A model generated the notes under the pieces. It was given only the letters and a program-made list of their open reading frames with translations, ran no database searches and had not been told where the DNA came from. DNA of 64,000 nucleotides from Nonomuraea sp. MG754425 (GTDB lineage: Bacteria; Actinomycetota; Actinomycetes; Streptosporangiales; Streptosporangiaceae). A program made the translations under genes and the position numbers. The stretch lies in contig NZ_SSXE01000004.1 of NCBI RefSeq assembly GCF_021699195.1, positions 1 to 64,000 of the forward strand, read 5' to 3'. Each line of letters starts with the position of its first letter. The first letter of the stretch is position 1. This document shows, one piece after another, positions 42,619 to 50,744 of this stretch.

Positions 42619-43050
42619 TTACGGCGCCGGAATTTCGCGCACGAGCCTGGACGTCCAGTCGCACCAGACGAGGCCGGGCAGGAACGCCCCGCCGGCCTCG
42701 TCCAGGTTGTCCTCGACGTAGGGGATCGTCGCGTCGCAGACCTCGAACGCCTGGTCGAAGAAGTCGACGGTGTCGGTGTTCAGGTGGTAGCTCCAGCGCG
42801 GGTTATAGGGGGTCTGGCGCTTGAGGATGCGTCCGACGACGTGCGGCCGGTCTGTGGTCTCGCCGTTCACCAGGTCGCGGGCGTGCTGGATCTTCGCGGG
42901 GTCGGTGAGCTTGATGATGAAGTGCTCGCGGGTGATGTCGGTCATCTCGAAGTAGGCCGGCTGCGCCGCCTGGGCGGGTGCTGGGGCGGCGACGCCGAGT
43001 GCCGTGATGGCGGTGAGAGCCGTGACGATCTTGGTCAGGGTGCGATGCAT
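42619..43050 (-). CDS. Secreted BP74-like (calmodulin-binding-protein-related) protein
   Basis: A 143-residue exported protein: signal peptide to about residue 29 (APAPAQA/AQPAYF), then FEMTDITREHFIIKLTDPAKIQHARDLVNG, HVVGRILKRQTPYNPRWSYHLNTDTVDFFDQAFEVCDATIPYVEDNLDEAGGAFLPG and WCDWTSRLVRE. I recognise this as the BP74-related family that actinomycetes share with slime moulds; two cysteines may pair. Its role is not established. I prefer the ATG at 43050 with GAGGTG nine bases upstream; a GTG at 43062 is possible. A striking inverted repeat lies directly upstream. Confidence 0.75.
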   Translation of the reverse strand: MHRTLTKIVTALTAITALGVAAPAPAQAAQPAYFEMTDITREHFIIKLTDPAKIQHARDLVNGETTDRPHVVGRILKRQTPYNPRWSYHLNTDTVDFFDQAFEVCDATIPYVEDNLDEAGGAFLPGLVWCDWTSRLVREIPAP

Positions 43051-43063
43051 GGATGCCTTCACC

Positions 43064-43112
43064 TCATGTGATTACTGAGCGCTGCTAGTGCATGCGCTAA
43101 GTAATCACATGA
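43064..43112. repeat. Long inverted repeat at the 5' end of the BP74-like gene
   Basis: Arms 43064-43082 and 43094-43112 are 19 bp each with a single mismatch (TCATGTGATTACT then AGCGC, mirrored by GCGCT then AGTAATCACATGA), and the loop is 11 bases. The sequence is AT-richer than its surroundings and starts immediately upstream of the ribosome site of the secreted gene. It could be an operator, an RNA hairpin in the leader, or a remnant of a small mobile repeat. Confidence 0.85.
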
Positions 43113-43326
43113 AGATCGGCGCGGCCCCCTGGCGCCAGGGTGATAACACCATCACCTTCCGTCAAGCCTTCGGGCGTAATCGCAGAAGGGGTGCACCACG
43201 AACTGCGGAATCCGGGAGAGCGGATCGTCTGGTGGCGGGTGACCAGAGCCCTGCTCTGTCTACTCATCCGCACCGGAGCGGCGGCGTCTCGGCCCTGAGC
43301 GCGCCGGTCCGGCCGTCCGTGAGCCC

Positions 43327-43554
43327 GTCGGACTGCCGGTCGGGAGGGCGCTGCTGACGGCGTTCGTCGCCGCCACCGAGAACGCGGGCGTCTGGACGAT
43401 CCAGTCGAGCGTCTTCCCCGACAACGCCGCCAGCCTGTCACTGCACCAGTCGCTCGGTTTCCGCGTGGTGGGCACCCGCGAGCGCATCGGCCGCCATCAC
43501 GGGCTGTGGCGCGACACGTTCCTCACGGAACGCCGCAGCGACCACGATGGGTGA
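43327..43554 (+). pseudogene. C-terminal fragment of a GNAT acetyltransferase
   Basis: An in-frame stretch to the stop at 43552 reads VGRALLTAFVAATENAGVWT, then IQSSVFPDNAASLSLHQSLG and FRVVGTRERIGRHHGLWRDT. This is the acetyl-CoA-binding and C-terminal part of a phosphinothricin-acetyltransferase-type GNAT protein (V-F-P-x-N-x-A-S-L-x-L-H-x-x-x-G-F-R). The N-terminal half and any start codon are missing upstream, so it is a truncated relic. It overlaps recombinase relic 3 on the other strand. Confidence 0.8.
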
Positions 43555-43690
43555 CGGGCCAGGTGACGCACACTCTGGTACATGCGGGGCCTCGCCTCGG
43601 CTGTGACCACTCTCTCGGAGGGGTCGTGGACGAGGCGGAGGCCCATTTGGGCGTAGAGGTCGTTCCGGTCAGCATGATCAGCCGAACCAC
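43497..43690 (-). pseudogene. Decayed serine recombinase tail, relic 3
   Basis: One minus-strand frame reads DHADRNDLYAQMGLRLVHDP, then SERVVTAEARPRMYQSVRHL, with a stop at 43497. This is the typical extreme C-terminus of actinobacterial serine recombinases (compare ADPNNKAEVYAQIGL in relic 1 and ADPIRKAEIYANVGL in relic 2). Nothing recognisable of the recombinase remains upstream. The last part overlaps the GNAT fragment antisense. Confidence 0.7.
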
Positions 43691-43813
43691 GGTGGTGTCG
43701 AACCCTCGCTTGAGGTTTGCGTAGTCCCGGCAGATGGCCCAGGAAATCGCTCGATCATGCCCATCTGCCGCAGTACGGTCTAACACTTGGCCGGATGGAA
43801 GAGGGGAACCGCA

Positions 43814-44662
43814 ATGAGCTCCGCCACCTACGTCGAACCCGCAGAGTCCGAACCCGAGATCGCGCTGGTCGGCGGTGACGTCACCGAGGGCGTGGTGCGC
43901 GTCGGCGACACCGTGCGGCGGCCGGTCGGCTTCAACGCCCCGCTCGTCCATGCCTTGCTCCGCCACCTGGAGGAGGTCGGCTTCGCGGGCGCTCCGAGAT
44001 TCCTCGGCATCGACGCGGCCGGACGTGAGGTGCTGACGTTCGTCGCCGGCGAGGTCGCCGGACGGCCGAGACCCGGGTGGATCGCCGACGAGGCGCGGTT
44101 GGCCTCGGTCGGCCGCCTCGTCCGGGCCTACGACGACGCGGCCTCTGGTTTCGTCCTCCCGGAAGGGGTCCGGCCCTTCCCGGGGCTCACCGAGCAGCCG
44201 GACCTGCCACCCGCACCGCCCTATCCGGCCGAACTGATCGGGCACATGGACTTCACACCCGACAACATCGTGTTCCGGGACGGCCAGGCCGCCGCGCTCA
44301 TCGACTTCGACATGGCCAAACCGGTCTCCAGGGTCGACGAGGCGTGCAACGCGATGGTCTACTGGGCCCCACTGGGTGACCCCGTGGACGCCGACCCGCT
44401 GCTGCGGGACGTCGACGCGCCGCGCCGCTGCCGGATCCTCGCCGACGCCTACGGGATGTCGGACACCGATCGTTCCCGGCTCGTCGAAGTGGCCGTGCTG
44501 CGCTCAAGACGGTCATGGTTCTCGATGAAGCAGATCGCCGAGACACAAGGCGGAGGATGGGCGCGAATGTGGCAGCAGGGCGTCGGCGATCAGATCAAAC
44601 GGCGGGAAGCATGGCTGGAGCGAAACGGCACGGCGATCGAAACCGCACTGACCGCCCCCTAG
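43814..44662 (+). CDS. Aminoglycoside-phosphotransferase-like kinase
   Basis: A 282-residue protein of the APH/choline-kinase fold. The Brenner motif GHMDFTPDNIVF and the metal-binding IDFDMA are intact; VGDTVRRPVGFNAPLVHALLRHLEEVGF is the typical N-lobe. Such enzymes phosphorylate small hydroxyl compounds or antibiotics, and many actinomycete members have unknown substrates. GAGGGG seven bases before the ATG at 43814 fixes the start. Stands alone. Confidence 0.87.
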   Translation: MSSATYVEPAESEPEIALVGGDVTEGVVRVGDTVRRPVGFNAPLVHALLRHLEEVGFAGAPRFLGIDAAGREVLTFVAGEVAGRPRPGWIADEARLASVGRLVRAYDDAASGFVLPEGVRPFPGLTEQPDLPPAPPYPAELIGHMDFTPDNIVFRDGQAAALIDFDMAKPVSRVDEACNAMVYWAPLGDPVDADPLLRDVDAPRRCRILADAYGMSDTDRSRLVEVAVLRSRRSWFSMKQIAETQGGGWARMWQQGVGDQIKRREAWLERNGTAIETALTAP

Positions 44663-44835
44663 GTTCCTCGGCTTCGGGCAAGCGGCTCCGGACAAGCGGC
44701 TCCGCAACGCGGTGAACATCGATTTCCGCGCCGCATCCATGCCGCACACCGCCGCCGTGCCCTGAGGTTTTCCGCAGGAAGAGTGGGCGGGGCACCGCAT
44801 TCTGCCGCGAAGTCGATCTCCGTAGCGTTCTGCCC

Positions 44836-45900
44836 ATGATGCAGACGATGATGAACGTGCTGGTGACGGCAGTGGTGGCGGTAAGTGGCTCCGGCGCGGA
44901 CGTACGCGCCGACATGGAGAAGATCGTGACGGGCAACGGCGCCACGGCGGTCCTGGCGCGGGTCTCCGACGCCGGCCGTACCTGGTCGGGCGCCGTGGGC
45001 GTACGCGACATCGAGCGTGGCGGACGGCCTTCTCCCCACGGCCGCTTCCGGATCGGCAGCGTCACCAAGACCTTCGTCGCGACCGTGGTGCTCCAGCTCG
45101 TGGACGAGAACAAGGTGGGCCTCGACGACCCCATCGACCGGCACCTGCCCGGTCTCGTGCCCGGCGGCTCCCAGATCACCGTCCGCGAGCTCCTCAACCA
45201 CACCAGCCATCTGTACGACTACATGAGCGAGCCCGGCTACTCGACCAACCGCTGGCGCGGCGAGGCCCGGTTCCGCTCGTACCAGCCGCGTGAGCTGCTC
45301 AAGGTCGCCTTCGCCAAGCAGCTCCCCGACGACGGGAAGTGGCACTACTCCAACACCAACTACGTGGTGCTCGGGCTCCTGGTCGAGAAGCTGACCGGCA
45401 ACCCGTACGGCGAGGAGGTCGAGCGCCGCGTCCTGCGCCCGCTGAAGCTGCGTCACACGGTGGTGCCGGGGAACCGGGCAGGAGTGCCGTCGCCGCACGC
45501 CAAGGGATACGAGCCGCTGCCCGGCCTGGTGGACGCGACCCGGATGAACCCCTCGCTGGACTGGGCCGCCGGAGAGATGATCTCGACCACCGGCGACCTG
45601 GAGACGTTCATGTCGGCGCTGCTCGGCGGCAGGCTCATCAGCGAGCCGTCCCTGACGGCGATGCGCACGACGGTCGAGACCGGGGCCGGGTTCGGCTACG
45701 GGCTCGGGCTGCAGGCGTACCGGTTGCCGTGCGGCACGGTGTGGGGGCACAGCGGTGAGCTGATCGGGTACCTGACGTTCGCGTTCCGCTCGGGCTCCGG
45801 CAAGTCGCTCACCCTGTCGATCAACCCCTCGACCCGCAACCCGTCCACTGCGGAGGTCATGGGCATCGCCGTCAAGGTGTTCTGCGGGGCTTCGCAGTAG
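44836..45900 (+). CDS. Serine hydrolase, beta-lactamase/D-Ala-D-Ala carboxypeptidase class C type
   Basis: A 354-residue penicillin-binding-like hydrolase. The S-x-x-K motif is SVTK (FRIGSVTKTFVATVVLQLV), the Y-x-N motif is YSN (WHYSNTNYVVLG) and the H-S-G triad HSGE sits near the C-terminus in the KTG position. A short hydrophobic N-terminus (MMQTMMNVLVTAVVAVSGSGA) suggests export. It probably acts on peptidoglycan peptides or other amides/esters outside the cell; it could also be an esterase of the same fold. Confidence 0.87.
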   Translation: MMQTMMNVLVTAVVAVSGSGADVRADMEKIVTGNGATAVLARVSDAGRTWSGAVGVRDIERGGRPSPHGRFRIGSVTKTFVATVVLQLVDENKVGLDDPIDRHLPGLVPGGSQITVRELLNHTSHLYDYMSEPGYSTNRWRGEARFRSYQPRELLKVAFAKQLPDDGKWHYSNTNYVVLGLLVEKLTGNPYGEEVERRVLRPLKLRHTVVPGNRAGVPSPHAKGYEPLPGLVDATRMNPSLDWAAGEMISTTGDLETFMSALLGGRLISEPSLTAMRTTVETGAGFGYGLGLQAYRLPCGTVWGHSGELIGYLTFAFRSGSGKSLTLSINPSTRNPSTAEVMGIAVKVFCGASQ

Positions 45901-45966
45901 GGTGCGGCGCCCGTCCGGTGACTCGCCTGGAGGTGGTGAACGCCGGTTGGCCCGGATAATGCCCTG

Positions 45967-46492
45967 GTGATTGCTTTACGTAGGGCCGCCGTGGCGCTGG
46001 TCTTCCCGGTTCTGATCGCCACCACGGGCTGTGGGCTCCTGAGCACGGTTACCGGCGGGTTCCGCATCAGCATGCCGAGCGAGTCGATGGAGCCGACCAT
46101 CGAGATGGGGGCACACCTCACGGTGCGGCAGACCGCCGACGACCACGTTCCCCGCCTGGGTGAGGTCATCGCCTTCATACCGGACGACTGGCGCGACTTC
46201 ACCCCAGATGCCCTGCACGTGTCGAGGGTCATCGGCGTACCGGGAAGCACCGTGGCCTGCTGTGATTCCAGGGCCGGCTTCAGGTGAACGGCAAGGCGCT
46301 GGACGAGCCGTACATTGCCGCCCCACCCGCTTCGTATCCGCACTTCAGCGTTCAGTTCCACTCGGCCGGCTCTGGGTGATGAGCGACAATCGCCACATCG
46401 CTCTGGACTCTCGCGCTCACCTCGCCGACCCTGAGCAGGGCACCATCGCGGTCTCCGACGTCAGCGGCGTGGTGAGTCCGCCGACCCGATGA
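45967..46492 (+). pseudogene. Signal-peptidase-I-like gene, frameshifted
   Basis: The first frame (45967-46287) has a hydrophobic anchor, the nucleophile motif P-S-E-S-M-E-P-T and the segment HVSRVIGVPGSTVACCD, then stops. The continuation QGRLQVNGKALDEPYIAAPP is in a second frame and LGRLWVMSDNRHIALDSR in a third, ending at 46492. Two frameshifts (near 46268 and 46355) are therefore needed. In addition, the catalytic lysine expected before the Arg in the K-R-V-I-G motif is Ser. It is either a dead gene or carries sequencing errors; the Lys loss argues for decay. Confidence 0.82.
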
Positions 46493-46546
46493 AGGGCGGG
46501 TGTCTTCCTTGAAGCCGGACCGCGCGGGACGTCCGGGCAGTAAATC

Positions 46547-47131
46547 TCAGGTGAGGGACTGACCGGTGCCCACGCCGCGGAGCAGCGTATCGACCAGGCG
46601 GGCCGCGAGCGTGTCGGCGTCGGCGTCGCGTGACTGTGCCGCCTCATGGATGAGGGCGTAGTAGACCCGCCTGGCCCAGGCGGGATCGACATCGGCGCGC
46701 AGGACACCGGCCTCGCGCGCCTTGACGAACAGCCGTTCACAGCGTTCCTCGATGTCGGCGTGCACGTGGGCGGCCTCCCGGTCGGCGGTCAGCGCCAGGC
46801 TCATGGCGAACGACCAGTCGATCTTGACCCGAAGCACGTTGGCGGTGATCTGGTAGAGCGCCACGAGCGGCGGAGTGGTCTCGGGGTGGGCGGCGTCCAC
46901 GGCTTCGGCGAAGCGCCGGGTAGCCCAGGACGCCATCGCGGCCACGAGCGCGTCTCGTGAGGCGAAACGGCGATGGACCGTCGTGCGGGCCACTCCGGCG
47001 GCCTCGGCGATCTGCTCCATGCTGGCCGCCGGGTTCCTGCTGAGCACGCGTTCGGCCGCTTCGAGAATGGTGTGCACCGTCCGTTCGGAGTCGGACCTCA
47101 GCGCTCGCGTCGATGTCGTCGTCTCCTTCAT
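46547..47131 (-). CDS. TetR-family transcriptional regulator
   Basis: A 194-residue TetR-type repressor: SERTVHTILEAAERVLSRNPAASMEQIAEAAGVARTTVHRRFASRDALVAAMASW is the DNA-binding domain; the rest is a helical ligand-binding domain. Divergent from the adjacent SDR gene with 114 bp between, and CGATAG motifs in that gap, so it likely represses the SDR. Inducer unknown. Confidence 0.9.
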   Translation of the reverse strand: MKETTTSTRALRSDSERTVHTILEAAERVLSRNPAASMEQIAEAAGVARTTVHRRFASRDALVAAMASWATRRFAEAVDAAHPETTPPLVALYQITANVLRVKIDWSFAMSLALTADREAAHVHADIEERCERLFVKAREAGVLRADVDPAWARRVYYALIHEAAQSRDADADTLAARLVDTLLRGVGTGQSLT

Positions 47132-47158
47132 CTGGGCAAGAATACGTCATCGTCGCCG

Positions 47159-47214
47159 CTATCCCGATAGTTGCATCAATAGAGTCGCAAATTGTAGGTT
47201 TTAAGTGTCGATAG
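47159..47214. promoter_or_regulatory. Candidate TetR operator region
   Basis: CTATC-CC-GATAG (47159-47170) is a small inverted repeat, and CGATAG recurs at 47209-47214, each followed within a few bases by GCAT. The region is AT-rich and lies between divergent TetR and SDR genes. Confidence 0.45.
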
Positions 47215-47245
47215 CGATGCATCTAGGCATGAGGATGAGACGAAC

Positions 47246-48034
47246 ATGGACATGCGACTGACTGGCAAGACCGCCGTGGTGACCGGGGCGAGCAGGGGCC
47301 TTGGGCTGGCGATCGTCCGGGCCCTGACGGCAGAGGGCATGCGGGTCGCCGCCGCCGCCCGGACGGTCTCACCCGAGCTGACGGAAACCGGCGCGATCGT
47401 GCTGACCGTCGACCTGTCCACCCCGGACGGCCCCGCCTCGCTGATCGAGCGGGCACTGACCGAGCTGGGCGAGCTCGACCTGCTGGTCAACAACGTGGGC
47501 GGCGGCGACGGCGGCGAGGGCCGAGTCGGCGGCCTGCTGAACTTCACCGACGAGCACTGGAGGCGTGACCACGACCTGAACTTCCTCAGCGCCGTACGCG
47601 CGACCACAGCCGCCATGCCCAGCCTGCTCCGCCAACACGGCAACGTGATCAACATCTCGTCCAACGGCGCCCGGATGCCGCACGCCGGACCCATCACCTA
47701 CACCACGGCCAAGGCGGCGCTGACCGCGTTCGGCAAGGCCCTGGCCGAGGAGTTCGGCCCCCAAGGGGTGCGGGTGAACACCGTCTCCCCCGGCGCCATC
47801 CGCACTTCCCTGTGGGAGTCCCCGGACGGGTACGGGGCCTCGCTGGCCGCCGCGCTCGGCCTGGAGCATCAGCAGTTCCTGGCCGGCCTGCCGGCCAGTA
47901 CCGGCATGACCACCGGCAGGCTCGTCGAGCCGGACGAGGTGGCCGCCCTGGTGACGTGGCTGGCCTCGCCGCACGCCGCAAGCGTCAACGGCGCCGACCA
48001 TGTCATCGACGGCGGCGCCATCAAGACGATCTGA
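47246..48034 (+). CDS. SDR-family oxidoreductase
   Basis: A 262-residue short-chain dehydrogenase: TGASRGLG cofactor motif, NNVGGGDGG, catalytic Ser in INISSNGARMPH, Y-T-T-A-K, and the C-terminal DHVIDGGAIKTI. Related to 3-oxoacyl-ACP-reductase-like SDRs. Likely under control of the divergent TetR regulator. A hairpin follows the stop codon. Substrate unknown. Confidence 0.9.
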   Translation: MDMRLTGKTAVVTGASRGLGLAIVRALTAEGMRVAAAARTVSPELTETGAIVLTVDLSTPDGPASLIERALTELGELDLLVNNVGGGDGGEGRVGGLLNFTDEHWRRDHDLNFLSAVRATTAAMPSLLRQHGNVINISSNGARMPHAGPITYTTAKAALTAFGKALAEEFGPQGVRVNTVSPGAIRTSLWESPDGYGASLAAALGLEHQQFLAGLPASTGMTTGRLVEPDEVAALVTWLASPHAASVNGADHVIDGGAIKTI

Positions 48035-48038
48035 CGAC

Positions 48039-48062
48039 GGCCTCGGCGCTCACTGCGAGGCC
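48039..48062 (+). terminator. Hairpin after the SDR gene
   Basis: GGCCTCG and CGAGGCC are exact inverted repeats around a 10-base loop, beginning five bases after the stop. No T run. Confidence 0.55.
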
Positions 48063-48641
48063 TGCCTGCCGCGAAGGCGACTTCATCCGCTGCGCGCGCC
48101 TCCGGGTACCGCGCAAGGTGGAAGGCGCGTCACACATTCGAACTGGCAGGGGGGCGCGCGGACGCGCCTTTCCAGCCTGCGACCTTCACTCCGACGAAGT
48201 CGCCGTAAGGGAGACGCAGATCACATTTCCTGATGTCCCGTCACGCCGTAGTGCTTCGTCGCCCGGGTGACAGCCTCTCTCCCCGCTCGCCGTCGCGACC
48301 CGGCTGATTCGCGGGTGACGCGATGCGACCGCCTTTCGACGGCGCGAAACCGGGAGAGACGCGCGTCATTCACGGGCCGGGCGAAAGGACGGAAAGCGCG
48401 GATGTCCATCGGCGATGCGTGGTCGCCGCACCGAAGTCCAGCGGCCGGAAAGCCTTCAAGGACAGGTACGCCTGGATCTCCAAGGTCACGGTGACGAACA
48501 CGTGTTCCGGTTGATGTGCGTCTCGGGCGCCGGTGTCCCCTCGGGATGGGCTCGTTCGTCACTGGGGTGACAGCGAACACGGCAGAGGAGATCACCGTGG
48601 AAACGCGACTCAACACCTCCGAGAAGGGGACGAGGAAGATC
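48063..48641. other. About 580 bp mostly without a supported gene
   Basis: A plus-strand frame ending near 48514 reads CVVAAPKSSGRKAFKDRYAW then ISKVTVTNTCSG, which looks like the C-terminus of a small secreted, cysteine-containing protein, but no start or signal peptide in frame is visible. The region upstream of 48641 also contains a second possible start (GTG 48597 with GAGGAG) of the next gene. Confidence 0.4.
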
Positions 48642-49121
48642 ATGGCCAGAAAGAGCACGGCGGCCGTCGCCGTAGCCCTCGCCTGCCTGACGGCGACCGT
48701 CGTCGTCGAGGCGCCGGCGTCCGCCGAGCCCGCGGCGGGCAGGACCTGGTCGTTCACGTGCCTGGGTCGTGCCAAGGCCTCGGACGACAAGGGCGGCTGG
48801 AACCTCACCGCGATCGCGACGCACAAGAAGGATCGTTCACGACGCTTCCAGGTGTCCTTCCGTGCCAAAGGCGAGAAGCTGCTCGTCCACGATTACCGGG
48901 GCGGGAACCACACGCCCAACATGGAGGTGATCGTCTTCGACTTCGACTCCGGCAAGAAGGCCAGAATGCCGCTCGGCTCCAGCTCGGACATGAGCGGCTC
49001 GTACGGGATCGCCAAGCGCATGGGGCTCAAGAAGATCAAGGAAGGACACCGGATCCGCATGGAGCTCTTCAACCCCGGCGGCATGGGCACCTCGGGCCCG
49101 TGCGTGGGCGGCGTCGCCTGA
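48642..49121 (+). CDS. Small secreted protein of unknown function
   Basis: A 159-residue protein with a Sec signal peptide (MARKSTAAVAVALACLTATVVVEAPASA/EPAAG). The mature part is basic and contains two cysteines (TWSFTCLG near its start and SGPCVGG near the end), probably disulfide-bonded, with a beta-rich pattern such as RFQVSFRAKGEKLLVHDY and MEVIVFDFDSG. Not recognised. The ATG has AGGAAG just upstream; a GTG at 48597 with a better-spaced GAGGAG would add 15 residues before the signal peptide and cannot be excluded. Confidence 0.72.
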   Translation: MARKSTAAVAVALACLTATVVVEAPASAEPAAGRTWSFTCLGRAKASDDKGGWNLTAIATHKKDRSRRFQVSFRAKGEKLLVHDYRGGNHTPNMEVIVFDFDSGKKARMPLGSSSDMSGSYGIAKRMGLKKIKEGHRIRMELFNPGGMGTSGPCVGGVA

Positions 49122-49129
49122 CTCCTCAC

Positions 49130-49258
49130 GAGGCTACGACCTCACCGGCGGCAACCTGTTCATCGACCCGGGCACCGGCAGCTCCCACAGCGAGGACGGC
49201 CCGCACACCGACGACGGCGACATCTGGCCCTCCTACCTGGCTCTGCTCAAAGTCACCG
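49130..49258 (+). pseudogene. C-terminal scrap of an unknown protein
   Basis: One frame reads RGYDLTGGNLFIDPGTGSSH then SEDGPHTDDGDIWPSYLALL before running antisense into the SMP-30-like fragment. The composition is protein-like (aromatic and acidic residues spaced as in a folded domain) but there is no start. I cannot name the family. Confidence 0.4.
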
Positions 49259-49745
49259 GGCGCAGGGTGAAGCCGTCGTTCGGCTTGCCGGCCAGCAGGG
49301 CGGCCAGGCCGCCGCTGAGCGCGTAGGTCGTGCCTCGGGGGCCGGCCGTGAGGGCGCTGCTGACCGGGTCGGTGACGGTGTCGGTGACCGAGACGGTGGC
49401 GGACTTCCAGTGACGGCCGGGGCGAACCCGTTGCACGACGGCGGCCTTCCCGCTGAGCAGTCCGCTGCTGATCGCGGCGATCGACCCGTCCGGCAGGACC
49501 CGGAGGCCAGCGGTGCGGGCCTTCAGGTTCTTGGAGAGCCTGACCTCGGCGGCCTTTTCGGGGTGGGCGATGCGGAAGATCGTCGGGGAGAGTTCGTCCA
49601 CGGCGTACGCCGTGCCGTCCGGGGCGATCGTCACGTCGGACACGAGGTGCTGCTTGCCGTCGTCCGCGACCTTGTTCAGGTCGGCGTACCAGAGCCGGCG
49701 TCCGCTGCCGGCATCGCGGTTGCGGTGATCCGGAAGCTGGTTCAT
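49233..49745 (-). pseudogene. Truncated SMP-30/NHL-like beta-propeller protein
   Basis: A 170-codon frame with propeller-like repeats (SDVTIAPDGTAYAVDELSPTIFRI, LRVLPDGSIAAISSG, SSALTAGPRGTTYALSG). SMP-30-like proteins usually have about 300 residues and a signal peptide; here the first part is missing and the frame begins with an unrelated stretch. Most likely a 5'-truncated relic, though a short expressed protein from the ATG at 49745 is possible. Confidence 0.55.
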
Positions 49746-49754
49746 GTTCCTGTT

Positions 49755-50693
49755 ATGAAGATCACTTCACGGCGAGGCCCCGCACCCCGGCTCTGGGCGG
49801 TGATCGCGATGACGGTCGTGCTCATGCTGACCCCGTCCCACGCATACGCGGCCACGACGTACCAGATCTGGCACTGGAACATCGCCGGCCACGGCAAGCA
49901 TCTCGGCTCCACGACCAACGGCATCCTCCAGGCGATCGTCGGCTCGATCGGTGCTCGTGACCCCGACTTCGTGTCGGTCAACGAGATGTGCCACAACCAG
50001 TACGACGCGGTGATCGACTCGCTCCAGAAGATCGGCTGGCCGCAGAATCCGCTGAACTTCGCCCGCTACGAGCGGATGACGCCGGCCGATGACCCGGGAT
50101 ACTGCGGCGGCACGGGCTACGGAGTCGTCATCTTCAGCCGCTTCGCCCTCGGACCCACCGAGCGCTTCACGCTTCCGCAGGCCGACGAGGACAAGCAGCG
50201 CAAGCTGCTCTGCGCGCCGGTGGCCGCCCAGCCGCACCTGCGGTTCTGCACCACCCACCTCACCTATGTGGCGAACGCGCAGGCGGCGCAGCTCGGCTAC
50301 GTGCACGACGTCATCGAGCGCTATCGCGCCCAGGGCGACACGGTGCTGATCGCCGGCGACTTCAACATCCAGCCGCACAGCCCGCTCCTGGACGACTGGT
50401 ATTCGCCCACCGTCGACACCGTGAACAACTCCGGCAACCACGGCCGCTATCACGAGCTCGACGACGAGGATCCGAGCTGCCCCGGCTGGGGGGAGCAGAC
50501 CACCGAGAGCAACACGCTGGGCGCGTGCGGCCAGTCGGGCAAGGTCGACCTCGTCTTCGCCGCGGCCGACAAGCTCACCGGCTACCGGGAGGACTCCCAG
50601 CCGATCGGGTACGTCTGCGGCGCGAACCGCGACAAAGCCTGCTCCGACCATCGGATCGTCAACGCCTTCGCGTCGGTCACGGTAGCGGGCTAG
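49755..50693 (+). CDS. Secreted endonuclease/exonuclease/phosphatase-family enzyme
   Basis: A 312-residue exported EEP protein: signal peptide to about residue 32 (SHAYA/ATTYQ), then QIWHWNIAGHGKH, metal Glu in FVSVNEMCHNQYD, FCTTHLTYV, GDFNIQP (G-D-F-N), and the final C-S-D-H-R-I-V with the catalytic His. Several cysteine pairs fit an extracellular enzyme. Probably a nuclease or phosphodiesterase acting outside the cell. The ATG at 49755 lacks a good ribosome site but is the only start that gives the signal peptide. The stop codon lies in the first copy of a 44-bp tandem repeat. Confidence 0.85.
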   Translation: MKITSRRGPAPRLWAVIAMTVVLMLTPSHAYAATTYQIWHWNIAGHGKHLGSTTNGILQAIVGSIGARDPDFVSVNEMCHNQYDAVIDSLQKIGWPQNPLNFARYERMTPADDPGYCGGTGYGVVIFSRFALGPTERFTLPQADEDKQRKLLCAPVAAQPHLRFCTTHLTYVANAQAAQLGYVHDVIERYRAQGDTVLIAGDFNIQPHSPLLDDWYSPTVDTVNNSGNHGRYHELDDEDPSCPGWGEQTTESNTLGACGQSGKVDLVFAAADKLTGYREDSQPIGYVCGANRDKACSDHRIVNAFASVTVAG

Positions 50694-50744
50694 CGTCGTT
50701 CGTCAACGCCTTCGCGTCGGTCACGGTGGCGGACCAGCGTCGTT
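50657..50744. repeat. 44-bp tandem duplication at convergent gene ends
   Basis: Units 50657-50700 and 50701-50744 match at 41 of 44 bases. Unit 1 carries the last codons and stop of the EEP gene; unit 2 carries the stop of the convergent histidine kinase. The duplication appears to have separated two genes whose ends would otherwise overlap. Confidence 0.9.
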
